Positions 28,001 to 35,381 of a DNA stretch of 64,000 nucleotides are shown here, one piece after another. Each line of letters begins with the position of its first letter. The stretch's first letter is position 1. This DNA comes from Streptomyces akebiae. GTDB lineage: Bacteria > Actinomycetota > Actinomycetes > Streptomycetales > Streptomycetaceae. Under the pieces are notes generated by a model. The model did no database searches. It was given only the letters and a program-made list of their open reading frames with translations, and was not told the DNA's origin. Location: contig NZ_CP080647.1 in the NCBI RefSeq assembly GCF_019599145.1, positions 3,720,001-3,784,000 of the forward strand, written 5' to 3'. Position numbers and translations under genes: made by a program.

Positions 28001-28407
28001 CGGGTCGCCGCACGGTTCAGCACGGTGACGTCGAAGAGCCGCTTGTCGACCCGTCCGGTGGCGATGAGCCGGGCGGCGTCGGCCGGCAGCACATAGGTGT
28101 GGCCGTCGGCCGTGCGCACCTGCACCGGCACACCCTCACGGCCCTTCGCCCGCTCCAGGCCCAGCACCCGTCCCTCGGCGTCGACGAGCACGCGGTCACC
28201 GGTGACGAGGGTGATGCGATGGCTCACCCCGGCTCCCCCGCCTCGGGTATCGGGGCCGGCCAGGGCCGAGCCGGTGGCACTCTCGGATATCGCGGACGCC
28301 GGGCTGGTCAGGCCCGCCGTCGTCCCCAGGGTCGTTCCCGCCGTCACCAGCACGGCCGACGCCATGGCGGTCGCGGCCGTACGCGCGCGCTTCGCATGTC
28401 TGCGCAA
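25033..28407 (-). CDS. Large secreted S8 (subtilisin-like) serine protease
   Basis: 1124 aa. A twin-basic N-terminus and hydrophobic signal peptide end near residue 39 (SPASA). A pro-region follows. The catalytic triad is visible: Asp in AVLDTGVDATHPD (near 245), His in YGHGTHVASIAAG (near 280) and Ser in GTSMATPHVAGAAA (near 453). After the protease domain come several beta-sandwich/Ig-like segments of about 600 residues, ending in a region typical of exoproteases (SLRAVVTDKKGNKSTVTIHDAYFGR). Secreted proteolysis of environmental protein is the likely role. A single gene with its own promoter region and terminator. Confidence 0.95.
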   Translation of the reverse strand: MRRHAKRARTAATAMASAVLVTAGTTLGTTAGLTSPASAISESATGSALAGPDTRGGGAGVSHRITLVTGDRVLVDAEGRVLGLERAKGREGVPVQVRTADGHTYVLPADAARLIATGRVDKRLFDVTVLNRAATRTSQKQGLKLIVGYSGTAADARADVRHAGDTEVRRTLKTLNADAVLTPRDDAAELWKAVTDADGTTATGVANLWLDGVRKVSLDTSVSRIGAPKAWKAGFDGKGVTIAVLDTGVDATHPDLKGQVTAAKNFSTSPDTTDAYGHGTHVASIAAGTGARSKGRYKGVAPGAELLNGKVLSDEGYGDDSGIIAGMEWAAEQGADVVNLSLGGGDTPEVDPMEAQINKLSAEKGILFAVAAGNEGDGERTVGSPGSAAAALTVGAVDDKDELAPFSSRGPGMDGRIKPDVTAPGVAVTAAAAPGSVIDEEVGQKPEGYLTISGTSMATPHVAGAAALLKQQHPDWTYAELKAVLVASAKGGPYTPFEQGSGRIRVDRAIKQRVIADPVSLDFGVQKWPHTDDKPVTRKLTYENLGTKSVTLGLTVTGIAPNGKPAPAGFFRLGAKKVTVPARGSATVKVTVDTRLGGGLDGAYSAYVVAEGGGQSVRTAAAVHREEESYDVTLRMIDQDGRPAVHHMLDLTGISGLAEGTWFTPYDKDGTVELRVPEGTYIFNAGIVVDPKDHGKGAAWLSRPTLTVDRTTSLTLDARKTKPVDITVPDTAAEPAFAAPEFTLRAGGSGYTFGWLLDTYEGFRTAHLGPKITGGRLSQNWVGQWTAGDTAQWAVATGGEVAKLATGFTKRWKKGELSTVRTGLGSSAAGKTGAVIPWAWLPDSPGSPAVGVPQPLPGTRTLYLSAVRGVKWSLDFEQYGAEDEQGFPLLDAYYTTGDSHTFKAGRTYTRTFNVGVIGPKIAGFHGIRRDGNLVYGLLPMFADGRGHAGASFYEKVTTVLHRNGEKLASGEDALDGSGQFKVPAGLATYRLTTSISRSADLARASSRIDASWTFTSRKTAGDTKLPVSTVRFGAPFLGLDSTAPAGTEGIVRVTVQGAARGENLKSLAVYVSGDGKKWTKAALKNGRFTQKAPAAGKSVSLRAVVTDKKGNKSTVTIHDAYFGR

Positions 28408-28670
28408 GTCTCCCCCTTGAGCCCGCTGATCCGGTTGACCCGGTTAATCCGGCCAGGGGACCGTCCGCACACATACGCGTCAATTCCCCCCGGTCTACGC
28501 AGTATGACCGGGGGTCAACTCGTGCCACATGCCTCGCGACTGGGCGCAAAGCGGCGAACTCCGGGCCACGCGCGACCCGCACGCGCCCCGGACTCCGCGC
28601 CCACGCGCCCCGCGTCCCGAGAGCGCCGACGACGCCCGGGACACCTGAGGCGCCCGGGAGATCCCTCGGC

Positions 28671-29354
28671 TCACGTCCCGGCGTTCTCCTTCACCGTGAT
28701 CCGCCCCTTGCGGATCGTCGCGACCCTGGGGGCCTTCTTCGCCAGGACGGAATCATGGGTGACCATGATGAAAGTGAGCCCGTGCTCCTTCCACAGCGTC
28801 TCCAGGACCTCCATGATCTCGTCGCGCGTGGACTCGTCGAGGTTGCCGGTGGGCTCGTCCGCGAGCAGCACCTTCGGCCGCTTCACCAGCGCGCGGGCGA
28901 TCGCGACGCGCTGCTGCTGACCACCCGACAGTTCGGCCGGCAGATGCCCCAGCCGCTCGCCCAGCCCCACCGACTCGAGCGCCTCGGCGGCTCGGTCCCG
29001 CCGCTCCTTCGTCCTCACCCCGAGCGGCACCAGAGCCGTCTCGACGTTCTCCTGCGCGGTCAGCGTCGGGATCAGATTGAAGCTCTGGAACACGAACCCG
29101 ATGTTCTCGCTCCGCACCTTCGTGAGCTTCGCCTCCGACAGCCTCGCCAGATCGGTCCCGTCGAGCTCGACGCTCCCGTCGGACGGCTTGTCCAACCCCC
29201 CGAGCATCTGGAGCAGCGTGGACTTTCCGCCCCCGGTGGGCCCCTGGATGACCAGCCGATCCCCGTCGGCGATGGTGAGGTCGACCCCGTCGAGCGCGGT
29301 CACGGTGTCCTTGCCGCGCGCGTACCGCTTGGTGACGCCACTGAGTACGTACAT
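28671..29354 (-). CDS. ABC transporter ATP-binding protein (MacB/LolD type)
   Basis: 227 aa. Walker A is GPTGGGKST (near residue 38), the Q-loop is GFVFQSFNLIP, the signature is LSGGQQQRVAIARA (near 139) and Walker B is VLLADEPTGNLD (near 161). Such short ATPases pair with FtsX/MacB-fold permeases for mechanotransmission rather than classic transport. The permease gene lies 71 bp upstream on the same strand. The chosen ATG (MYVLSGVTKRYARG) fits homologues; the longer reading frame adds a non-conserved leader. Confidence 0.93.
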   Translation of the reverse strand: MYVLSGVTKRYARGKDTVTALDGVDLTIADGDRLVIQGPTGGGKSTLLQMLGGLDKPSDGSVELDGTDLARLSEAKLTKVRSENIGFVFQSFNLIPTLTAQENVETALVPLGVRTKERRDRAAEALESVGLGERLGHLPAELSGGQQQRVAIARALVKRPKVLLADEPTGNLDESTRDEIMEVLETLWKEHGLTFIMVTHDSVLAKKAPRVATIRKGRITVKENAGT

Positions 29355-29425
29355 GTGCAACTCCCGGAAGACGTAAGAGGGTTGGTAGCTGATCCAGCCG
29401 CGGGCGGTCGTGCCGCCGGGCCCGT

Positions 29426-30925
29426 CTACTCCACGCGCCGCAACGCGTCCGCCGGCCGCAGCCGGGAGGCGCGCCATCCTCCGAACGCCCCCGCGATCAA
29501 CCCACCCGCGACGGCGAGCCCCACCGCCATACCGATCGTCGTGACGCTGACGGGTGCCGTGAGCGCCACTTCCAGCGCGTTCGATGCGGCCTGGCCTCCG
29601 CCACCGGGCCCACCCCCGCCGGCGAAGCCACCGGGCCCACCGCCGCCGGGTCCGCCACCGAACCCACCGCCGGTCGCCCCGACCTCCGCCTGCAGCGTCG
29701 GGCTGATCGCCGTCACCGCGTAGGCGCCACCGAGCCCCAGCGCGATCCCGAGCGCACCGCCCACGAGCCCGTTGACGACGGCCTCACCGACGACCTGCCG
29801 GGTCACCCGCCCCGACTTCCACCCCAGCGCCTTGAGCGTGCCGAACTCCCGCACCCGCCGGGACACGGCCGACGAGGTGAGCAGCCCTGCCACCAGGAAC
29901 GCGGCCACGAGCACCGCGATCGACAGCCACTTGCCGACGTTGGAGGCGAGGTCGGACGCGGTGGACAGCGATCCGGAGACCGTGTCGGCGAGATCGGCGG
30001 AGGTGGTGACGGTCGTCCCGGAGATGTTCTTCTGGATGGCCGCCTTGACGCTGTCGATCCGCTGCGAGTCGCTCGCCCTGACGTAGATCGTGGTGACCTT
30101 GTCCTTGGAGTCGCTGAGCGTCTGCGCCTGCTCGAGCGGCATGTAGAGGTTGGCCGCCGCGTCCCCGCTGTCGGGCGTCGCGATCCCGATGACCTCGTAC
30201 GTGACGCTGTTGATCGTGACGCTGCCCCCGACCTTCAGCTCCTTCTCCTTGGCGTACGACTTGTCCGCGACGACCACCTTGGCGTTCGTCTCGGACGTCT
30301 TGAACGTACGACCGCTGGTGATCTTCGAGGAGGTCAGCGGGCCCAGCGCGGGCTCGGTGACGTCCGTGCCGTAGACGGAGTAGTTGTCGACGTCGAACTC
30401 GGCGCCGCCGCCCTCGACCCGCCCCTGGGGCTGCCCGGTGCCGCCGCTCTGACCGGCGCCGGGTCCGCCCTGCTGCCGGCCCCCGGCCCCCTCGTCCTGC
30501 TGGAACTGACCCCGCCGGAACTGCCCGTCCACCTTGATGACCTGGAGGCTGAGCCCACCGACGGCCTCCGCGACGCCCTGCTGCTCACCGACCTCGGTGA
30601 CGGTCGAGCTCGCCAGCGTCGTGAAGCCCTGGACCCGGACGAGATCGCTGCTCTGCTGCTCGTCGGAGTCGTCGTCCTGGGCGTCGAACTCGAACCGGGG
30701 GCGTTCGCCGCCGTTCTCACCGGGCGCGGCGGCGGCCTTGGTGACGGTCATGTCCGTACCCAGGCCGTACAGGGATTGGAGCACTGTGCCCTGGGCCTTC
30801 TCCATGCCCGAGGACACGGAACTGACGACGATCACCAGCGCGATGCCCAGGGCGAGGCCGGAGGCGACGACGAGCGCCGCCTTTCTGCGGCGGCGCAGTT
30901 CGCGCCTCAGGTAGGTGAAGAACAT
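29426..30925 (-). CDS. ABC transporter permease (FtsX/MacB_PCD fold)
   Basis: 499 aa. Transmembrane helix 1 is at residues about 20-42 (LVVASGLALGIALVIVVSSV). A large extracytoplasmic domain (about 50-330) follows, containing a Gly/Gln-rich low-complexity insert (QGGPGAGQSGGTGQPQGR). Three more helices sit at the C-terminus, and the last loop is again Gly/Pro-rich (GGGFGGGPGGGGPGG). TLKALGWKSGRVTRQVVGEA is the typical FtsX-fold coupling motif. It works with the downstream ATPase, likely extracting or sensing a lipid or peptide in the envelope. Confidence 0.92.
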   Translation of the reverse strand: MFFTYLRRELRRRRKAALVVASGLALGIALVIVVSSVSSGMEKAQGTVLQSLYGLGTDMTVTKAAAAPGENGGERPRFEFDAQDDDSDEQQSSDLVRVQGFTTLASSTVTEVGEQQGVAEAVGGLSLQVIKVDGQFRRGQFQQDEGAGGRQQGGPGAGQSGGTGQPQGRVEGGGAEFDVDNYSVYGTDVTEPALGPLTSSKITSGRTFKTSETNAKVVVADKSYAKEKELKVGGSVTINSVTYEVIGIATPDSGDAAANLYMPLEQAQTLSDSKDKVTTIYVRASDSQRIDSVKAAIQKNISGTTVTTSADLADTVSGSLSTASDLASNVGKWLSIAVLVAAFLVAGLLTSSAVSRRVREFGTLKALGWKSGRVTRQVVGEAVVNGLVGGALGIALGLGGAYAVTAISPTLQAEVGATGGGFGGGPGGGGPGGFAGGGGPGGGGQAASNALEVALTAPVSVTTIGMAVGLAVAGGLIAGAFGGWRASRLRPADALRRVE

Positions 30926-31096
30926 GGCGGCAAGCTAGGTACGCCGCGTGATGAAGGGATAAGCCCGAGATAAGAGCCTGATGAGAACCCTGTGGGCGAC
31001 CCCGCAGACAGCGATGCCGCCCCTGGGGGTGGAGCACCCCCTGGGACGGCATCGAAGTCGTACGGCCGGCGATCGAAGTCGTACGGCCGCGGCGGA

Positions 31097-32350
31097 TCAG
31101 ACCGCCGAGCCCGCCTTCCAGGCGGCCCAGTCCAGGTTCCAGCCGTTGAGGCCGTTGTCCGGGGCGACCGTCTTGTCACCGGTGTTCCGGATGTCCACGA
31201 CGTCACCGACGATCGAGTTGTTGTAGAACCAGTAGCCGGCCGTGCCCTTGTCGTTGGCACCCTTGGTGTCGTTCAGACCGACGCAGCCGTGGCTGGTGTT
31301 CACGTTGCCGAAGACGGAGTCGGCGCCCCAGTAGTTGCCGTGGATGAACGTCCCGGACGTGGTGAGGCGGATGGCGTGCGGCACGTCCTTGATGTCGTAC
31401 TCACCCTTGCCGTCGTCGTCGGTGAAGCCCACGGTCGCGCCGTTCATGCGCGTCTCCTTGAACTTCTCCGACATCACCATGACGCCCTGGTACGTCTTGT
31501 TCTCGGGCGAACCGGCGGAGATCGGGATGGTCTTGACGACCTTTCCGTCCTGCATGACCTTCATCGTCTTGGTCTTGGCGTCGACCACGGAGACCTGGTT
31601 GCGGCCGATCTTGAAGGTGACCGTCTTCTGCTGCACACCGTAGACACCCTCGGCGCCCTCGACCCCGTCGAGCGCGAGCTTCAGGGTGACGGTGGAGTTC
31701 TCCTGCCAGTAGTCCTCGGGGCGGAAGTCGAGGCGGTTGGCGTTGAACCAGTGCCCCACGACCTCCTGGCCGGAGCTGCTGGAGACGGTGATCCCCTTCT
31801 GGACCTCGACCTTGTTGGTGATCGCCTTGTCGAAATTGATCGAGACCGGCATGCCGACGCCGACCGTGGAGCCGTCCTCGGGCGTGAAGTTGCCGATGAA
31901 GCTGTTGGCCGGGGAGACCGTGGTGAACGAGGAGTTCTCGTGGGCCTCGCGCCCCTCGGAGTCCTGGGCCGCGGCCGTGATCTTGTAGCTGGTGGACCGC
32001 TCCAGCTGTGCGCTCGGGGCCCAGCTCTTCTTGTCCGCGGATATCTCACCCTCGACGGCGGCGCCCTCGGCGGTGGTCATCTTCACGTCCGTGAGCGTGC
32101 CCTTGCTCACGGTGACCTTGGCCGAGTTGTTGATGGAGGCGTTGTCCGAGCCGTCCTTCGGCGTGATCTTGATGTCCGCCTCGGAGGTCTTCTCGGCCGC
32201 CGCCTTGTCGGCCTGAGCCTGCGAGGAGTCCCCGCTGTCGTTCCCGGACGCGTTGTCGCTGTCACCCCCGCTGCACGCAGAGAGCACCAGCACCCCGCCG
32301 AGCAGTGCGGACGCGACCGTGAGGCCCCTGCGCCGCTTACTGTTCGTCAT
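31097..32350 (-). CDS. L,D-transpeptidase lipoprotein with Ig-like domains
   Basis: 417 aa from the ATG with GGAG 8 nt upstream (a second ATG at 32365 has none). The lipoprotein signal ends in LVLSACSGG, so it is anchored to the outer membrane face. Two bacterial Ig-like domains occupy roughly residues 60-270. The YkuD catalytic motif is near residue 370: HGNYWG then NTSHGCVGLND, with the nucleophilic cysteine in SHGC. It cross-links peptidoglycan 3-3 and resists penicillin but not carbapenems. Actinobacterial LdtMt2-type enzymes have this layout. Confidence 0.94.
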   Translation of the reverse strand: MTNSKRRRGLTVASALLGGVLVLSACSGGDSDNASGNDSGDSSQAQADKAAAEKTSEADIKITPKDGSDNASINNSAKVTVSKGTLTDVKMTTAEGAAVEGEISADKKSWAPSAQLERSTSYKITAAAQDSEGREAHENSSFTTVSPANSFIGNFTPEDGSTVGVGMPVSINFDKAITNKVEVQKGITVSSSSGQEVVGHWFNANRLDFRPEDYWQENSTVTLKLALDGVEGAEGVYGVQQKTVTFKIGRNQVSVVDAKTKTMKVMQDGKVVKTIPISAGSPENKTYQGVMVMSEKFKETRMNGATVGFTDDDGKGEYDIKDVPHAIRLTTSGTFIHGNYWGADSVFGNVNTSHGCVGLNDTKGANDKGTAGYWFYNNSIVGDVVDIRNTGDKTVAPDNGLNGWNLDWAAWKAGSAV

Positions 32351-32536
32351 CACACGCTTCTCCATCGTTGCCGAATCCCCAAAACCCCGAAGATCCCCGT
32401 AAGCACTTAAACACCACTGCGGCACCGAGCCGTTCCGCCGAAGCGGATATGTGGGATACGCCACTCCACCCGCAACGGATCGACGGCGACCCGGCGGCGG
32501 TGCGCCAGTGACTGGTGCGACTCATGAGACGAAGGA

Positions 32537-32564
32537 ACCCCGGGTGGCGGTTGCCGCCCGGGGT
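32537..32564. terminator. Terminator hairpin after the gene at 32584
   Basis: Stem ACCCCGGG / CCCGGGGT with an inner GGC/GCC pair and a 4-nt loop, 20 bp after the stop of the minus-strand hypothetical gene. Confidence 0.65.
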
Positions 32565-32583
32565 CATCAATCTCCCAAGCCGC

Positions 32584-32928
32584 TCAGCCGAGTCCGTCTT
32601 CCTCCTCGTCCTCCCGATCATCATCCTCGTCGAGACCCCATTCCGGCGAATCGGGGTCGTAGTCGATGCCTTCGCTGCTCCAGGAGGCCTGGGCGAGTTC
32701 GACCCCCGGCACGTCCCCGACCAGGTCGAACGGGTCGACCAGATAGGCGAGGGCCTCCGCCGTGTCCTCCGTCACCGCGCTCTCGGCGTGTACCCGCTCA
32801 TCGGCGGGCATATCGGAGTCGTCCGCGATCCGTCGCAATGCGGCCCCGGTGATGGCCTCGACGTTCTCGACTTCGACCACCAACTCCACGCGAAGGCGGA
32901 CAAACTGTGATGTCTCCGTAGTACTCAT
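32584..32928 (-). CDS. Conserved hypothetical acidic protein
   Basis: 114 aa starting MSTTETSQFVRLRVELVVEVENVEAITGAALRRI. The first 40 residues look like an alternating beta/alpha fold. The C-terminus is very acidic (EWGLDEDDDREDEEEDGLG). No known domain recognised. The ATG has TACGCT 7 nt upstream and no usable Shine-Dalgarno, so it is probably leaderless. It is divergent from the LADTG protein gene, with 110 bp between. Confidence 0.72.
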   Translation of the reverse strand: MSTTETSQFVRLRVELVVEVENVEAITGAALRRIADDSDMPADERVHAESAVTEDTAEALAYLVDPFDLVGDVPGVELAQASWSSEGIDYDPDSPEWGLDEDDDREDEEEDGLG

Positions 32929-32935
32929 GCTCCGG

Positions 32936-32941
32936 AGCGTA
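32936..32941 (-). promoter_or_regulatory. -10 box for a leaderless start at 32928
   Basis: TACGCT (TANNNT) on the minus strand, 7 nt before the ATG; transcription would begin at or next to the start codon. Confidence 0.45.
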
Positions 32942-33038
32942 CGGCTCACAGGTCACGCGACTTTCCCACGACCCGCGCCTTTCATTAGCATCGCTCCCTA
33001 CGGCCAATTCGCCAGCGCCACAAGGGGATCGATATTCC

Positions 33039-33383
33039 GTGTCCGTCGCACGTCGCGCGTCGTCCACCGCCCGCCGATCGCTGCTGACCGCCACCGCCGC
33101 GGGCACCCTCCTGGGTGCCCTCTGGTTCGTGCCGTCCGCCAACGCGACCCAGGACGAGGCGGCCATACGCGACCGGACGACCACGGCGGCCGACACATCG
33201 GCCGTCGGTGACGCGGACGCGGACGCGAGCGGCGGCGAAACCCGCGAACTCGCCGACACCGGCAGCCCGAACACGACCCCCTACGTCATCGGCGGCACCG
33301 CCCTGCTGGGCGTCGGCGCGGGCTTCCTCGCGTACGCGATCCGCCGCGAACGCGAGGATTTCGGCCCGGTGGGCGGCGTGTAA
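33039..33383 (+). CDS. Small sortase-anchored cell-wall protein (LADTG)
   Basis: 114 aa. A twin-basic N-terminal signal peptide (RRSLLTATAAGTLLGALWFVPSANA) is followed by a short Ala/Asp/Thr-rich spacer of about 45 residues. The C-terminus has the sorting signal: LADTG, a hydrophobic stretch (TPYVIGGTALLGVGAGFLAYAI) and a basic tail (RRERE). LAXTG is the class E sortase motif of Streptomyces, so the mature protein would be linked to the wall. No sortase gene lies nearby. The GTG start is preceded by AAGGGGA at 11-nt spacing. Confidence 0.85.
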   Translation: MSVARRASSTARRSLLTATAAGTLLGALWFVPSANATQDEAAIRDRTTTAADTSAVGDADADASGGETRELADTGSPNTTPYVIGGTALLGVGAGFLAYAIRREREDFGPVGGV

Positions 33384-33403
33384 CCGTCTGCCGCTCCGGC
33401 GAG

Positions 33404-33457
33404 CTTTTCAGGGGCGCGGGGAACTGCGCGAGGACCCCCACGGACCCGCACCCCGAA
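33404..33457 (+). repeat. Intergenic folded element, copy A
   Basis: Contains CTTTTCAGGGGCGCGG, the core GCGCGGGGAACTGCGCG, then a CCCCC tract and ACCCGCACCCCG. Outer GGGG/CCCC and inner CGCG/CGCG can pair. It lies between the convergent LADTG gene and hutH, where it may also serve as a terminator. Confidence 0.7.
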
Positions 33458-33463
33458 AACAAC

Positions 33464-35017
33464 TCAGGCGAGCACCCCGGTGACGGACTCCGCGGCCACC
33501 ACCAACCGCCCGTCCCGAACGAACCCCTCGGCCAACGCCAGATCAGGCGCGAGGAACCGATCCGGCCCGGGTCCCTCGACCCCGGCCCCCCGCAACGCCT
33601 CCACCACGGCCCGAGTCGCCGGCGCGGCCACCAGACCCTCCCGCAGCTCCACGCCCCGCGTCCCCGCGTACAACTCGACCGCCAGCACCCGCGCCAGGCC
33701 GTCCACGGCGGTCCGCAGCTTCCGCGCCGCCGCCCACCCCATCGACACATGGTCCTCCTGCATCGCGGAGGACGGGATCGAGTCGGCCGACGCCGGCACG
33801 GCCAGCCGCTTCAACTCACTGACCAGCGCCGCCTGCGTGTACTGCGCGATCATCAGCCCGGAGTCGACCCCGGCGTCGTCCGCGAGGAACGGCGGCAGCC
33901 CGTGCGACCGGTTCTTGTCGAGCAGCCGGTCGGTCCGCCGCTCCGCGATCGACGCGAGGTCCGCCACCGCGATGGCGAGGAAGTCGAGGACGTACGCGAC
34001 CGGCGCGCCGTGGAAGTTCCCGTTGGACTCGACCCGGCCGTCCGGCAGGACCACGGGATTGTCGACGGCCGCCGCCAACTCCCGCTCCGCGACGAGCCGG
34101 GCGTACGCGACGGTGTCCCGCCCGGCCCCGGCCACCTGCGGAGCGCACCGCACGGAGTAGGCGTCCTGGACCCGGGGCGCGTCGTCCTGGTGGTGCCCGG
34201 TGAGCCCCGACCCCTTCAGCACGGCGAGCATGTTGGCCGCGGAGGCGGCCTGCCCCGGGTGGGGACGGATGGCGTGCAGCTCGGGTGCGAGGACCCGGTC
34301 CGTGCCGAGCAGCGCCTCCAGCGAGATCGCAGCGGTGATGTCGGCCGACGTGTACAGCAGCTCCAGGTCGGCGAGCGCCATGACCAGCATGCCGAGCATG
34401 CCGTCGGTGCCGTTGAGGAGGGCCAGCCCCTCCTTCTCGCGCAGCTCGACGGGCGCGATGCCGTGTTCGGCGAGCAGCTCACCGGCCGGCCGTACGACGC
34501 CGTCCGGGCCCTCGGCGTCGCCCTCGCCCATCAGGGTGAGCGCGCAGTGGGAGAGCGGCGCCAGGTCGCCGGAGCAGCCGAGGGAGCCGTACTCGTGGAC
34601 GACGGGGGTGATGCCGGCGTTGAGCACGTCGGCCATGGTCTGCGCGATCTCGGGCCGTACGCCGGTCCGGCCGGAGCAGACGGTCTTCAGCCGCAGGAAC
34701 ATCAGCGCGCGGACGACCTCGCGCTCCACGCGCGGCCCCATACCGGCCGCGTGGGAGCGGACGATGTTGCGCTGGAGCCGGGCGCGCAGCTCCTGGCTGA
34801 TGTGCCGGGTCGCGAGGGCGCCGAAGCCGGTGGAGACGCCGTAGACGGGCTCCGGCTTGGCCGCCAGCGCGTCCACGATCTCGCGCGCCGCGGCGAGGGC
34901 CGCCACCGCCTCGTCGGAGAGCTCGACCCGGGCGCCGGCGCGCGCCACGGCGAGGACGTCCGCCGCGGTGACCCCGGACGTCCCGAGGACCACCGTGTCC
35001 ACAGAGTGCATATCCAT
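33464..35017 (-). CDS. hutH: Histidine ammonia-lyase
   Basis: 517 aa. The MIO cofactor loop reads GSLGCSGDLAPLSH near residue 143, so the usual Ala-Ser-Gly triad is Cys-Ser-Gly here. YGVSTGFG near 53 and LLNGT confirm the aromatic amino-acid lyase family. It converts histidine to urocanate in the first step of histidine use. The remaining hut genes are not in this window. The start is chosen at ATG 35017, which has TACGAT 7 nt upstream and no Shine-Dalgarno (leaderless); 35011 and 35053 are alternatives. An 11-bp phased repeat array lies upstream. Confidence 0.94.
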   Translation of the reverse strand: MDMHSVDTVVLGTSGVTAADVLAVARAGARVELSDEAVAALAAAREIVDALAAKPEPVYGVSTGFGALATRHISQELRARLQRNIVRSHAAGMGPRVEREVVRALMFLRLKTVCSGRTGVRPEIAQTMADVLNAGITPVVHEYGSLGCSGDLAPLSHCALTLMGEGDAEGPDGVVRPAGELLAEHGIAPVELREKEGLALLNGTDGMLGMLVMALADLELLYTSADITAAISLEALLGTDRVLAPELHAIRPHPGQAASAANMLAVLKGSGLTGHHQDDAPRVQDAYSVRCAPQVAGAGRDTVAYARLVAERELAAAVDNPVVLPDGRVESNGNFHGAPVAYVLDFLAIAVADLASIAERRTDRLLDKNRSHGLPPFLADDAGVDSGLMIAQYTQAALVSELKRLAVPASADSIPSSAMQEDHVSMGWAAARKLRTAVDGLARVLAVELYAGTRGVELREGLVAAPATRAVVEALRGAGVEGPGPDRFLAPDLALAEGFVRDGRLVVAAESVTGVLA

Positions 35018-35024
35018 ATTCAGG

Positions 35025-35030
35025 ATCGTA
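35025..35030 (-). promoter_or_regulatory. -10 box for a leaderless hutH start
   Basis: TACGAT on the minus strand, 7 nt before the ATG at 35017, fits the TANNNT spacing of leaderless promoters. Confidence 0.5.
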
Positions 35031-35099
35031 GGGACTGAATCGCCGAATGTCACGACCGAACATCACAGGGGCTCCTTACCCACCGCGCTCCGCAATCCG

Positions 35100-35176
35100 C
35101 GTAGATCGGAGTCCGCTCGGAGAACGATCGGGGAACGATCGGAGATTGATCAGGGATTGCTCAGAGATTGATCAGA
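35100..35176. repeat. Seven 11-bp units in perfect phase upstream of hutH
   Basis: Units start at 35100, 35111, 35122, 35133, 35144, 35155 and 35166. The last five read GAACGATCGGG, GAACGATCGGA, GATTGATCAGG, GATTGCTCAGA and GATTGATCAGA; the first two are degenerate. Each holds a GATCrG-like core. It spans roughly -83 to -159 relative to the hutH start. The 11-bp period matches a DNA helical turn. The rest of the 35018-35381 gap holds the hutH promoter and a terminator hairpin. Confidence 0.75.
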
Positions 35177-35306
35177 ATCCCCAGGTCAGAGCCTTGGCGG
35201 TCCTGATGCGCGAGTAGGGTCGAGGCATCGGCGAGGCGGGCCGCACCACTCACCGGACCACGTCCCACCCTCGTCCCGTCCTGCCCGCCCCTCCGACCTC
35301 GGACCG

Positions 35307-35338
35307 GCCCACGGCCCACTCCCCCCTTGGCCGTGGGC
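35307..35338 (-). terminator. Terminator of the GGDEF gene
   Basis: A perfect 10-bp stem (GCCCACGGCC / GGCCGTGGGC) with a 12-nt loop, 44 bp downstream of the GGDEF stop codon. A second 11-bp stem (35385-35415) overlaps the end of the coding region. Confidence 0.65.
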
Positions 35339-35381
35339 AGCCCAGGTCCGCGCGCCGACTCGACCCGACGCGCGGCCCGCC

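Noticed and set aside
33404..33457. Insertion sequence end or mobile element from the repeated core
   Set aside because: No transposase or target duplication at any of the four copies; kept as an intergenic repeat family.
35100..35176. CRISPR-like array
   Set aside because: Units are 11 bp with no spacers and no cas genes, so this is a phased binding array, not CRISPR.
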